The notes: a model not told the origin generated them from the letters alone. DNA of 64,000 nucleotides from Bugulina stolonifera (GCA_935421135.1 OW285193.1:5822496-5886495); one strand, 5' to 3'; counted from the first letter of the stretch, positions 12,256-46,114 are shown. Numbers and translations: made by a program.

Positions 12256-15200
12256 TCACGTTTCTAAGTCACTATCAGAATCACTAGCCAAGTGTGTACT
12301 ATCTCCTTGTAGCTTCTGTACCTGTGTGTTTCTCACTTGTAGTGGGGGCAGTGAAGACGCCCCACCAATTGGAGGAAGTTTTCCACCTAACAAGACAAAA
12401 TACATGTTATAATACCTAGAAATCATAATCAATTTTCCATGATCATTATTATTTGGACAAGTAGCAAGTGATTCTCGAATCGGCATCGCGAGAATTCATT
12501 TATATGTAACTTCCTGCAGATGCCTCAACCTGCAAGTCAAATCACAATCTTAAGCTAAGTTTCTATCCGGTTATGCTAGAGTAGAATGCCATGGTCAGTG
12601 AGTCTCATGCCCAAGTTTTTCTCAATCGAAATGCTTAGGAAGGCTGCAAACTGTCACTAAAAAATTCTAGAGTATTTGCCCATGAGCAAAGTGCTAATGT
12701 CCTTATTAGCTGCAGTTACACTTACACCCAAATGCAGATTTTTTGGACAGAGCAATATTTACCTAGCGGTGGGAGACGATTGGGGTTTGTACCAGAAACT
12801 CCTGTTGGTCTCTGGAAGAGAACGTCTTCTTCGCTATTGTTATACCCATTGTTGATGAATATCTGCGGAGAAACATGAAATCAATGGAATTCTTCCTTTG
12901 CTGTTGAATGTCTGTCACTGCTTATATGTGGTCATATAATACCACACCTACATAATGTCTATATAATACATGTGGTCTTATAATACCACACTCACCTGAG
13001 GAGTACGCATAGATGCAGATTCTAAAGCAATTAGAGTTGGTTGCCTGTTGATTCCTACTATAGCAGCTAACGGCATCTTCGACTTCTTCACTATCCTCTC
13101 CTCTAAAACACGTGAAACATGGAGTGAACACATTAACACCACCGCACTATACACTGAATAACTTAATGAGGTCAGACTACATCAGAACGTTCCTTTACCT
13201 TCTTCATATTTGGTACGCACGCTGTAGCACACCTGCACATTGCCACCTTAGCACAAACACTGTATTATATATTTCCATGTACAGTGTTCTGGTTGGCAAA
13301 CACAGGAATATATTGACAGAAACATTTTCCTACGTACCGTCATCTGAGCCTCCTCTTAGCGCCGTACCTGGTCGGTCTGAGGGTACCTTTAGATGTCCTG
13401 AGTCTACAAAAATAGCGTACATCACTTACATGTCACAAGTGTAGATTAATAATACCTATAGTCTACTAGAGCTCCTTGCACTACCATCAATGTACACTAA
13501 TACTGTGCTCAATATACGAGTATCATGGGGTCTGCTACAACTATCTCTCATGGTAGAACTAAAGCTATTTATAGTTTCTATATAGCATTGCCAGAACTTC
13601 ATGTAGAACTAAAGCTATTTATGGTTTCTATATAGCGTTGCCAGAACTTCATGTGGACAGTATTGGAAATATGTACCTGGTCTTAATGCAGAATTTGGCC
13701 GTTGGCTGGAACTACCTGGACGACCTGTGGAAGTGCCTGGTCGATCAACAGGAAATATTTCTGAATTGCCTACAGATGTACCTGGTCGACCAGCAGAAGT
13801 GCCTAGGTGACCAACTGATGTGCCTGGACGACCATATGAAGTTCCTGGGCGACCTGCAGAGGTGCCTGGGCGACCATAGGATGTTCCCGGCCGTGCGGAA
13901 GGATTGATCACAACACCTAAATCGTCTGTGTAACCTTAAACAAAAAATTGTATGACACGATTTATCTTTTTTACATTGCGTTGATGTAGAAAGCAAAAGG
14001 TTGGGCTGGAGATTTTAATCTTCAGTTGTACTTTCATCTACGTTGAGAACTTCAGTGGAACTCTTTGTAAAACAATAGCGACTTTCATCTGTTTCAGACG
14101 TAATTGCAATTGTAGGCTACCCTAACTATGCTCAAGTTAAATAAAGATCAAATGTGCATAACAGCAAGCAAGAGTTGTGCTATGTTGAAATTTACGAATT
14201 TAGAGTTACATAGCACTCCAATTGGTTACCTGCTGCTTTGTTTACGAACAAAGCTGCTTGCTCAGCCAGCTCTGCATCTTTCTTTGGTTTGTAATAGAAG
14301 AAGTAGAAGAGGGCGGCACACGCCATGCTAATGAATAGCACCAGAAGGATAACAATGACGGCAGTAACTACAACAGAAATAAACTCAAAAAGTAATTCTT
14401 TTCGAACTTTTACATTACATTTTTTATCTAAATCACACTTTACCTGCTTGTACATACACCCAGTCGATAGGTCCATATGTATACAAGTCGTAAAGATATA
14501 ATGGCAAAGTGTAATAACACTATTAAATAGATAAATTGTTAATGAACCAATATATTATACATGTATATTCATGATGTTAGTTTCTACGGAAGGATCTTCA
14601 ATTTGTTGATAGAACAGTTGGGAGACTCAATTTCATGCCCATGAAAATACCCGTCCCTACCTGGGGTTTCAACCTGAGGCTTCTATGGCCCCGCCTCTAT
14701 GTCAATCAATATTATTTATATATTATTATGATGCTTCAGTGAGACATATTCATAAACATTATTCATGCAATAGTGTTCATGGTGTCATTCGCACACCTGC
14801 AGGGTCGAGTTTCTTCTTTGCTGGTGCTGTAGTGGTAGCAGGGTCAGCCGATGTCTCGTATATGTAGTATTCAATGCTGAATCCTCTCTCATTCAGATAG
14901 TGATCTGACTGGAACCATAGGTGAATAAAATTTGTTGTGGAGATCAATGGTGGTGGTAGCTTGCGATTGAGATTGGCAGAATATTCTCCAATGAGTTCTT
15001 CAGTGAGTCGATCTTGACCAGAGTAAATCTATTAACAACAGTATCAAAAAAATGAAGCAGGCTAATAACTCGCAATAGTTGTACAAGTTAGCATTCATTT
15101 TTTCAGTAGTAGTCAAATTGGTAGCGAAGGTTAGAAAAAGTAGCATGAGGAGTTGCTCTTCCTTCATGACCATTTCCTGGTATAACTTACCCTCAGCTTG

Positions 15201-17250
15201 TCGCTGACATCAGTTTTGAAGTATTGAAAAATAAAAATGACCCTCTTCCCTGTTGGAGCATATAATAGCCAGTGTTTAGATGTATTTGGGTCATAGTTTT
15301 CTGGGTAATTGGGGCTCTGGACAAAGACATGCGTCCCAGCAATGACATTCCTATGTTCAGCATCGTCTGGAACTGCAGTGATAAAAGCACACCACTATAT
15401 TGAATATTGTATCTACAGTTTACATGATTGTGCAAACCACCAACGATGAATTCAATAGACATCACATGCGATGTGTCATGAAATTCTAGTCTATGCTAGT
15501 GCTACTAACACCATTACTAGTACTGCTGCTGCTGCCGCCGCAGCTGCTGCCGCCGCTACTGCCGCCGCTGCTGCCGCCGCTGCTGCCGCCGCTGCTGCCG
15601 CCGCTGCTGCCTAGGGCTATACTGACTGACACCAATACTCACAAGTGGTAGTGATAAGGACCTCTGGTGGGTTATGTCTCCATGTTATCTTAAACCCAGT
15701 CGACTCTATGTTGTCGTCTGAAGTAAAGGTAACCGAGAATGATTTGCTGGGGAGGTCAACGTATCCGCTGGGAATCAGTGTACCTTGTACCCAGTGCTTG
15801 CTATATGATATATTGTCATAGATCTACAATGTACCCACATTATGTCAGCCATGTTAGTAGTGATGCACAAACAGGACGGTTTCTACATTGTATATAGTAA
15901 CAGTGCTTGTGTTGCCATAGCAACAGTATGTACTGATGTTGTCATAGTAACAGTACCAGTGTCACGTTGGTTACAGTATTCATTGTCCATAGTTAGAAGT
16001 TTTCCAGCGTCGTCATAGTAACAGCATTGTTGCTGTTGCAACGCTGTCTACAGACAAGTGACATGTATAATATATATCCATGTACATAATACATACATCA
16101 AGTTCATCACCAGGTGCTAGAGTCAAACGATTGAACTTGTATGAGATGGGGTGTCCAGACGCTGTCCGTATTCGCACCGTCCACTCACAGTTAGGTTGAT
16201 ATTTGTTAGTATCTGGATCTGAGTAACTAGCTAAGTATCCCTCATCATCTGTTACTTCATGCGTGTCTCCTCCGCAGTCAGCTGTAAGAAGGTGTACAAT
16301 TATACCTTTACACAATCAAACTGCACTAACTCGGTTCTAGGACTGTATAGTAAATGAGTAAGTGTATCAAGTTGCAACTGCTGCTACATGGTACCATAGT
16401 ACACGTATTTAATATCCATGCTAAATCTAAGAAGCACACCGGCCTGGACCTAAAGCAAAATATTCATTTTCGTGCGAGAAAGCTAGGTGTGTCGATGAGC
16501 TAGGGATGGTTTCCTTCGACCAAGCAACATTCCAGGTTGATAGCCTCTTTGGCTTAGGCCGAGAGACCATATTGGGACTTTTGTTTGTGACCCAGGCCAG
16601 TTCAAGAGCTCACAAAGACACTGTTAATTACATGGAACTACCAGCATTATACTCACTTTTTCCCATCTCAAGTTGTACATTTGCCTTAACCACCGACAGC
16701 GCTGCAATGTGTGCTGCAACATACATGTAGGATATTAGAAGACATGCACATGTTATTCTGTACACATGTAAGTCGTTCCAAGAAGTCATGGTGTCTTCTC
16801 TTCTTCTTAGCATAACCAAAATAGAATTTATAAGCTAATAATCTACATGTAGGTTGAAAGAGCAACTGGCTTGGTCTAAGCTAACCACTCCAAGTTGATC
16901 GGGACCCTTGTTTTGCACCAAAAAGTGTACTGCATAGGGATGGGACGGTGATTGGTTCTTGGCATGCACTGCATGATTTGTGGGTAAAATTGAAATGTGG
17001 CTGAAACCTATGAAGCTACAATTTACATATACGTATCTACTATATTTTGGTACAAAACATAGTATGTCCACGTACGTGTCATTGTACACTATGCTTATTA
17101 ATGGTGGTGTATAATTAGAAAAACAAAAAACTGGCAAATTTAATAGCAAGAGGTTTCTATGTAATTCCCCTAACAACAAGATGGATGCTATTATGTGTTC
17201 GCTCACTTACCAGATAAAATCACGAATAAAACTCGACAGGAAGTCATCAT
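12256..17250 (-). CDS. Two-CUB type I membrane protein with RPGTS-repeat tail (gene C)
   Basis: Exons, 5' to 3': 17250-17211, 16281-16097, 15823-15643, 15372-15191, 15028-14797, 14367-14230, 13925-13677, 13403-13338, 13102-12996, 12862-12763, 12386-12256. They sum to 1611 nt, or 536 residues. Exon 1 gives a short signal peptide (MMTSCRVLFVILS) with a perfect GTAAGT donor. A second candidate first exon at 16789-16657 has the same phase and also encodes a hydrophobic leader. CUB1 (exons 2-3) has DCGG and PNCEW. CUB2 (exons 4-5) has SPNYPENY but no cysteines. The helix exon gives VIVILLVLFISMACAALFYF, then YYKPKKDAE, like gene B. The tail carries about eight RPGTS(Y/A/V)G heptads, a basic segment and an acidic C-terminus. 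It lies tandem to gene B and just downstream of the glutamate receptor genes. Binding partners are unknown. Confidence 0.87.
13552..13652. repeat. 51-bp tandem duplication in gene C intron
   Basis: Two near-identical copies (AGAACTAAAGCTATTTAT... to GCCAGAACTTCATGT) lie 25 bases inside the intron after the RPGTS exon. They do not include the exon. Confidence 0.75.
14636..14692. mobile_element. Fragment of tRNA-like SINE A
   Basis: Diverged copy of the element arm at 22172-22253: TGAAAATACCCGTCCCTACC and GGTTTCAACCTGAGG, with the same CTATGGCCCCGCC continuation. It lies in the intron before the gene C helix exon. Confidence 0.55.
15512..15612. repeat. GC-rich GCTGCTGCCGCC repeat in gene C intron
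   Basis: About 100 bp of GCTGCTGCCGCC-type triplets between exons 15372 and 15643. It is far richer in GC than anything else in the window. On the coding strand it reads GGCAGCAGCGGCGGC, which can form strong hairpins. Confidence 0.9.
16438..16625. mobile_element. Truncated copy of MITE family 1
   Basis: Shares GGCCTGGACCTAA, a CATTTTCGTGC block, GATGAGCTAGGGATGGTTTC and a terminal ACAAAGACACTG with the copies at 39869 and 45475. It lies in the first intron of gene C. Confidence 0.6.
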
Positions 17251-19100
17251 AAATACAATCTGTACTTCTTATTCAGACATCGCTTGCGATACTTAAACTT
17301 ATCAGACAACCAATATCTTCTCCATAACCGTAAAGTTTCAGCAATATTGTTCACTAATTAATAGTATTGAAACCAGATTGTTGATTGTTATAAGAGAATA
17401 GAAGATGACAAATACTTGTAGATAGGTGAAAGTGGGGGATCAATACGGAATAAGATTTGAATGTAAACAATAGGGCTATGAAATCAATACCCATTGTATT
17501 TGTCACTGGTCTCTACACTCACAATGTGACTGTCTGTGTACCGTAGGATGGTAAATCAATACAGCAGAATACAAAGTGTTGTTATGTTTTATCACTCCGC
17601 GACAGAGCAGACTGAATATGGAATAGTACTGGTGATGGATTGGTAGGAGTTATTCTCCCCTTCTCTTCTGCTTCTCTTTATTTTTCATGATGTTTGCTGA
17701 AGCAGAGGCGACAACTCTGCATTGCAATCAATATACATGTATTATGCAAGCCACATTAGCATGCCTGTATTAGTTTTGTTGCGCGAACTATAATATAATA
17801 TAGTATATGTGAATGGCGAAATTTCTACTTGAGAGATGATCATTACATAACCTCCAACCTCAAAGACTAATTCATCCACGAGTCTCCATTTACACTATCT
17901 ATGAATAGTAGTTGTAGCAGAAGATTTGACCATGGAAAGACAACTCTTTTAAGACTTGTTTGCAGATCAATCATGTACAGCATACGGTCGGTAGTGACTA
18001 ATAATAAATAATATACATGGAGACTGGAGTATCAACTGCAAACCCCATACATCAACACAGCACACACAAATAACATAATATATACATGTATGTACATAGT
18101 ACGTGTAAATGGCTAATACATGTAACCTCTTGTGCAACCAAGAAATAGCACAACTTAATGCAAATACAATGTTCATTCATACATTCAGTGTACATATATA
18201 ATGCACTTATTCCTGCACACTTGTACATGTACATGTACATGTATATAAAGCAAATGCACATAACATATTTAGTATTATATACATTTACTGTACATAATGA
18301 TATGATCTAATGTTCACATTAATCAAATAGAGGAAGTCAAGGGTACATGTGTCACATATTTACTTTATATTTGTATATTACATTGACAGAAATGTATCAC
18401 TTATATGACGACGCGTTATGTCCAAGAATAAACACTGGCTATAAAACTAGCTGGGTCTGTTAACATGGCATTAGTAGAATGTTCAGTTACATGTAAGTTC
18501 ATCCGACATGGATCGAAAATAGGAAATATAATATAACAGCATGATATTGTGTCTAACTCAGCGGATATTGTGGGAGATATTGCTCTCAAGGACATGTGTA
18601 AGTATGCTTTATAAAGTCTATTCATGGTAACCATAGCTAGAGCTCTGTGAGCAAAGAGGTTGCTATGAAGATGCTCATGGCCAAATGCTCTATGACTCGC
18701 TCATAAAAGTTGTGCAACACCACCTATAACAGTCCACAACGCTCTGGAATATCCACAGTTACATGTTGTAGGCATGCTACTCATATTTATACACATTCTA
18801 AGACAGTTTTACAGATTCTACTAATAGGCAATAGTTGTGCAGCAGCCAAAAGTTTCAGCCTGGTTTCCATGAATATCATAGACATTATTATGTAGCAGAG
18901 TAATTCAATACACATAGCCAACTTGAATAGCATTGAGGTTGAGGACAGCATGACCTGCATGTTTCCAACTGTCACTCAACTAGATTACAGGATATTGAAG
19001 TGGCACCTGCTTACGAGTGTCAGCTACTCTCAGGTAGCACCCGCTGCAACCTGTCTCTTTTTATACATATAAAATTATATACTAGAGAGGTTAGCTAGAG
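17251..19100. other. Spacer between gene C and receptor 1
   Basis: AT-rich, with TACATGTA strings near 18060-18250 and no exon with family similarity. It would hold the gene C promoter and the 3' UTR of receptor 1. No clear polyadenylation signal was picked. Confidence 0.4.
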
Positions 19101-39545
<20,445 letters not shown>

Positions 39546-39868
39546 CTATGTCCACAGAGAAGAAGAACATGATTGTATAACAAGTATGTCTACACCGTGT
39601 ATAAATAATCATGTGGGTGTAGTTACGATGTTAACAATACATGTGCATACAGAGTTGTATGCTCGGTCTGTCTGCCAGGTAAACATATAAAAGTTGAACT
39701 AGAAGCTGCACCACGCTATAGAATGTCGGGTTCGCTTCCTGCCATAGCTGTGTATTCTATACAACAAGAATTTAAAACAAAACTGGTCTGGATAACCCTG
39801 ATGTATATAAAACTTCTTCGCATGAGAATGTCTTATAACTCTATGTGTGCGTTTTATGTTACATTGTA

Positions 39869-40116
39869 AGGTGTCTTCACGACCTAAATTTCAGGCACAG
39901 GCCAACTGGCAACAAAATTTTTCGGCACACATCCATCACAGAGTCGCAAATACGACGGCCTGGACCTAAGGTAAAATTCTCATTTTTGTGCTAAAATAAC
40001 CAGGTGTGCCGATGAGCTAGGGATGGTTTCGTCCTGCCAAGGAAAATCGAAGGGCAATAGCCCTTGTGGGATTTTTATTTGCAACCCGGTCCGTCCAAGA
40101 GGTGGCGAAGACACCT
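39869..40116. mobile_element. MITE family 1, copy a
   Basis: Terminal inverted repeats AGGTGTCTTCACGACCT and GGTGGCGAAGACACCT. The inside shares GGCACACATCCATCACAGAG and GGCCTGGACC with the copy at 45475. It lies just upstream of the first mapped exon of receptor 1. Confidence 0.75.
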
Positions 40117-40285
40117 GTAGATGTAGATTCTATTATGTCCGCATGAGTTTACATAATATGCATTCAAAACATTCTTTGTCTCCCAAATTCAATATGTCAG
40201 AAAGAGTCTCCTATAATATCTTAAATATTTAGAGGTTCTTAACTCTATGACCTATATTTTGCAGTTAACCTCTTATGCATGTACA

Positions 40286-40563
40286 CAGGGCTGTAACAAC
40301 CAGGGGGGCAAGGTGGGCATTTGCCACCCCAGAAATCTGTCCAAAAACAAATATTCGTTGGTGAAAAATTGAACTTTGTACACATTGATCACAAAGTTAT
40401 GGCCATCTGAAAAACAGCATAAGCGGCCTGTGATCCTGCATATTTCACTGGAATTTGATAGAGAACATTTTAAGCTCTTTTACATGTAGTACCAGTCTGG
40501 GCAACCCAATACTCCGGCCTGGGCTCTTTGCCCCCTCAGCCAAAAATAGTTGTTACAGCCCTG
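40286..40563. mobile_element. hAT-type MITE with 8-bp target duplication
   Basis: Ends are CAGGGCTGTAACAAC and its exact reverse complement. The flanks are CATGTACA on both sides, an 8-bp target-site duplication typical of hAT elements. There is no coding capacity. Confidence 0.9.
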
Positions 40564-43500
40564 CATGTACATATGTGCTTACTCCCCTCTCATGACCTAT
40601 ATTATGTACTTACTCCATTCACTGACCTATATATTGTAGTTAGTCCACTCTATATCTGGTACCTACCTACTCTTATAGTGTCTGGGAACGAGGACCAACA
40701 TATTTGTATCAATGTTGTGAATACAAATACGCTCAACTGTGTTCTTCTATTGCTCTCTAACATCTCTAACACTGTTCTCTTCTTCTAAGACATGTACAGG
40801 GAAGTCTACTGTGCATACCCACTAATGAGTGGCACATCTACGTGTATCTCACTCTTTTCCACGGTCCAACTTCTGCACCTGAATAACGAGTGAAAAACTA
40901 ATTGTTAGCATAGTACCAATTAAACTCATGAGTTTGATCAACTTCCCAATCAAGTTGATTTATATTTAGTGCAATTGTTGCTCATAGATGGTTTTATCTG
41001 TTATACTTGGCTGTTCATCGTAATGGTCACCCTGTAGCTAAAGTGAAAATTACTAAACTGACGACATTAGGTTTGAAAAATAGAGGTAAAATCGGCCTAC
41101 ATGTAATATGATGACTAGTAGATTTAAAACTATAATTTTTATATTGAAATACTTTATCTTGTTATGTTATATTTTATTTGATATGGCGCTATTCTACTCT
41201 ACCTTATTTTAAACCTAAGTCTACATTAAGTTACATGTAAATTACGGTACGTTAAATTAAATTACTTTTGCAATACATCACAAATAATTGGCAAGGTCTT
41301 AAGTTTTGTATTACAGAAATGCACCTAATATAACTGTAAGTGTATATGATGTGGCTTCCTACAGACTAATCATTAGAAAGAATATAGAGATATTATTAAA
41401 ACATATGTATACTGCTCAAATAAACTACAGCCTGGATTATTTTATTAGGTAAATTAATATGGCTATGGATTACAATATATCTACAATATTATAGCATAAT
41501 TTGTACTCGTATAATATATAATTACTGCAAGGACTGGTTTGCTACTAACTGACACATATGCATAAAGTGCGTACACAAACAACAGAAGTATACTTTTAGC
41601 TTCTCAGGTACAAATCTAATGTAATGTAAACCAGATAAAGCCACAAAATGGAATATGTACATTTCAGTAGTAAATGAAGACCCATTTACCTCCAGTAGGT
41701 GCAGTAAGTGTGCCTTTAATAAAATGATTATAAAACAGGGTTGAATAAGTGGCAGCGGTGTTTAGTAAAGAGCCCTGGTGATTGGATTATAGCAGGGAGT
41801 CTGCATGTAAATTAGCAGCATCCTAGCACAGGCAGCATAGATAAAATAATTATACATGCCCATTACACAGTTGAATTAAAGAGGTGGCTCTGTTACTACA
41901 TACATAACACTGCAACCTCCACAGCTGTTCCCAGTTACGCTGTATAGCATAGTGACAGCTATTTTTCTAGGTACACCATACAAGCTTCATTATAGTTATA
42001 AAGTACTGCAAATGTAATAGTGCTGCCCAGATGCATAAACGTACACACTGTAGCAAAAGTTCAAGGTTAATGTAGAATTTCTTTTTAATAGAAACACAGC
42101 AGTGAAAAAATTTGATAGCCTTATGTGTTATAGTTGAGATGGGTGGCAGCAAGGATGAGGGTTTCCGAGAGTAAGTAGAGAGAACCAAGGCTATCTGCAT
42201 CCAGAATTATGAATCCACAATATCACTAGAGCCCTCATTGGCTGAGTAAATAATATATTGAAATATATTGAAGAAAAGTCAAGTTCATTTTTGCTACAAA
42301 TAGAAAACCTACAGGTACATTAATTCTCAAGTCGAATCCAATCAGAACAGCATAAAATAAATAGATTTTTGGTGACAAACTTTTATTGACAGTCACTATG
42401 TTATACAGCATACATGTAGTTACAAATTGTTCCACAGGGCATGCGGCGTGTTGCCGAAACCGTACTTAAATAACTGTGTAATTCTAAGTTTCTGCGAAAG
42501 AAATATATCCGCTGAAAGAAGTAAAGCAGGGCTGGTGCTTATCAGAGATTCACAATTTTTGTATGTGTACTGGATCTATTTCTAGGTATTACCAGGCTCA
42601 ACAAAATTACATTAAATCTGTAATAATATTCCTAGCCTTATATGCATTATGTGAAATCAGGGACGGTGTGTGACGCCCCCTCCCACAGTCTGCAGGTGCC
42701 CATGACCCCTACAGCAACTAACAAGCGTTTAAATAATTATTGTGACAGGTTGGTAATTGACACTCAAAGCACTTTGACCACGTTCTAAAAAAGTTTAATT
42801 TAAATTTAAAACTTGAATTCCCTGTAGAGAGGCACTAAATGCTTCAGCATTCAAACTGGTACGGATTGAGTAAACATTGCTATTATAATAATAATTAATA
42901 GGAGATGTAAGTGGCTGTACAGTGGTCTCTTCAGCAGGAGTGTAGAGGTTACACTCTCTGAAGGACCCCAGATAGTAAAGGAACTTGAAAATGTCATTAA
43001 GACGTCAAATAATGTAACTGATGCCACACCCGTTATAACTCAAACTACTGTTGGTGAGTTCATGGACACAAAACACATATTTGTAGTGCGTGGTGAACAT
43101 TATACTCCCAAACCACAGGCTATAAATATTAGTTAGCCTCAAAGTCTCAAGTCCGGTACAGTTGAAGAAAGTAACTTAAAATTCACTCTTTCCTATTTAT
43201 GCCAAACACTTCGTTCCCTTAGATAATGTTGTTTGGAATTTCATTGTGACCAAAATGTTAAAAATCGTATTGTAATGAAAACTAATAATAATATAATACA
43301 TGCATAACATAAATTCTACATTGTAGATGTACATGCACATGTAAACTTGAAAAAGAGCTTTCCTACTATAACAGTTGTATCAAATTATATGTCTCATTTC
43401 TCTTGTGTGCAGGAATTACTTTGCATATTATGATGAATGTAGGGCTATGTCAGTGGAACTAGGGCTATGTCAGTTAGCATGCTTATGTGGAACTGTATGT

Positions 43501-45470
43501 TCAACTCTGTGCATGTTTATCTGACAGCCCCAACTGATACTATCTAAAGCTGTCTGCAATTTACATGTACGTGTACAATGTGTACATGTTAGCGCATCTT
43601 CGATGTCAGTAACTCAAGTTTATACATTCCAAGTAGGCAATAAACACAGATAACAATATAACGATATACATGACGTATCTGTAATATATAATTTATTGTA
43701 TTATATAGTAATAATACATGTACATGTATATGTAAGAAAATACTGGTGGCCTACAGTAAACACTGGCACTTCTAGTCACAAATGCAATAACATAGTCTAC
43801 TGCATACATGGCACACGTATGCAGTGTAAATGTACAAGTAATACTTATAAATTAATAATTTGGTTGTAGCTGGATAACCATAATATTTTAATAAAATAAA
43901 ACACCATAAAGTTGTAATAGAATACAATAGTCTCACTTGTCGACTTGAAGAGTAATAAAAGACATTATCACTTTACCTGCAGAATACACCCGTAGGTAGA
44001 AGAGTTGGTAAACAGGTCTGTCTCACTAGATAAAGAAAGCTTAGGTTGTACTAAGTCAGCTACACAGCAATTGGACTGAGTGTACTGGCAGCCTCTAACT
44101 AGATGAAGTACAACTAGCGCTCTGATTGGCTAACTAATACACCATATAGACATTATACACGGAGCTTACTCATATAATAGTTCATTAGCTGTTGATTAAG
44201 CTAAATGAATATTTTTTATGAAAACATATTGTTCTTTCATATAACAAGTAGTTTAGGGGGATTAGGAACAAATCAACACAAGCCATGGTTTGATATGCAT
44301 TCTTCAGTTGGTAAAGTTAAAAATTAGGTAACAATTTCAATCTTTGTTCATTGAAAATGAACCTATTGTCGACAACTAGTATTGTTCTCTGCTACGGTAT
44401 ACAAAGTAGATCTACTTTGTATACCGTGTGACTCGAGTCACACTGACACTGCCTGATATTCAACAGGATGCTCTGTGCTATTCCAATTAATATCTGAATG
44501 TCATGCATTAACTAGATTTATTTCAAACTCTGTAATGCTGCCTCTGATGTTAGGAATATTGGCATTACGTTATTAGTTATGACATTACAAGAGTATTATT
44601 GTTATTTACAAGCACATGTTTGTGTACATTATCGAGCTTTTGTTTCCACAATGCTTCATAAAACCTTAAATCATGATTATTGAATATTGCGATATTAAAA
44701 GGTGGGAATAACAAGATAGAGGGAAGCCCGGAAGTCCTTTGATGCAATTCCGATGCTGCTAAAATTTTTGTTTATGTTTGGATAATGTTTGGTTGTAACT
44801 CATAATTTGTGTAGGCCGGCACATGGTAGTCTAATAGTGTCATCATTTTAAGATAGAGGTGACTGAATGCAAGTCGAGTTTTATGAGCTTACTTGGAAAT
44901 CACGTGAAAGTCATCGGTGGGTGGTTGTTGTACAAAAGACATCCGCTGCCATGTAGCATATATTTTGAGCTTGTTATCTGTTTACCTGGAATTGTTACTG
45001 AGAGGCAAGAGTGATGCTGAGCAGGCTTAGATATACATACATGGAGATACCTCATACCTGTAGATATACCTTACATGGGGATACCTCATGCCTGTAGATA
45101 TACCTTACATGAGGATACCTCATTCCTGTAGATATACCTGCCCTGTGGATGTCCACTTGTTGTAATATCACCTTATTTTATTACTCATTATTTTCAAGCT
45201 GTAGTATTACTGAATTGTGCTACCTGGACATTGTTTTACACTGATGTTAGTAATAAAGGTCTCCGGAGAGCACAACTCCAATATCAACATTGTCTGTAGT
45301 GGCCCAAACCGTAAAGGTATTTTTTGTTACTATTGTTCGTTCAGCCATCCTGTTTAATGGACCTTAAAAGCTGAAACTGATATGAGAAGGTAAAGAGGCT
45401 TAGCTGGCAGTATACTATCCTTTTTCCTGCCTATTCATCGACATCTATGTGGTTCCTATTATCTCATAGA
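40564..45470. other. Spacer or long first intron of receptor 1
   Basis: AT-rich with no recognised exon. It contains twin palindromes (44394-44443) and a 34-bp GATACCTCATACCTGTAGAT repeat, three copies at 45045-45140. A donor-like site near 43977 may end a non-coding exon. Confidence 0.4.
44394..44443. repeat. Two overlapping perfect palindromes
   Basis: A perfect 34-base palindrome (44394-44427, centred on AGATCT) overlaps by two bases a perfect 18-base palindrome GTGTGACTCGAGTCACAC (44426-44443). Confidence 0.9.
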
Positions 45471-45474
45471 GTTC

Positions 45475-45726
45475 TATAGGTGTCTTCACTACCTCTTGGA
45501 AGAACCAGCGTCGCAAATAAAAATTACAAGATGCCCGTCCAACCTAGGCCAGAAGGGCTATTGGCCTGGGATTTTGCTCATCGGCACACCTGAATTCTTC
45601 GGGCAAAAATGAGGATTTTGCTTATGGCCCAGGTTAGTGTGTTCGCAACTCTGTGACGGGTGTGTGCCGGAAAATATTTTCGCAAATTGGCCTAGGTCTG
45701 AAACTTAGGTCGTGAAGACACCCTAT
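45475..45726. mobile_element. MITE family 1, copy b
   Basis: Terminal inverted repeats ATAGGTGTCTTCACTACCT and TAGGTCGTGAAGACACCCTAT. The inside contains CCAGAAGGGCTATTGGCCTG and TGCTCATCGGCACACCTG, in the opposite orientation to copy a. Confidence 0.8.
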
Positions 45727-46114
45727 GTGGCTCCTCACATATGTTATTGCCCTGGCCGTACATCTAGGATTCTGCTAAATGAGAGTCCATACATAATCAG
45801 TCTTGTCTACGATAGGTTAACATACTTTAGAATGTTGATGAGGCAAAGAATTTACCTATTATATAAACGCAAACCATTAGCTTTGTTAGAAGTGAGTAAT
45901 CAGCCAAATAATCCTAATATATTACTATAAATATTATTCTTCAGAAATGCTAAACAAATCATGCTAGACACCCTAGAGGTATATTATATAGTTGTATATA
46001 GTTGATACTTATCACTGACCCATCATTGCGTCTTAATTCTTGTTAATGGAATAATTATAACATCACTATTTATCTTATCATCTAATTGGCTGCTGCTCAT
46101 CAGTGTGATATTAC

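Noticed and set aside
13638..13907. Plus-strand open frame of 89 residues
   Set aside because: Antisense shadow of the RPGTS-repeat exon of gene C.
40929..40929. Alternative leader for receptor 1 (MSLIGTMLTISFSLV)
   Set aside because: The phase-compatible donor is weak (C|GTGGAA); kept only as a fallback.
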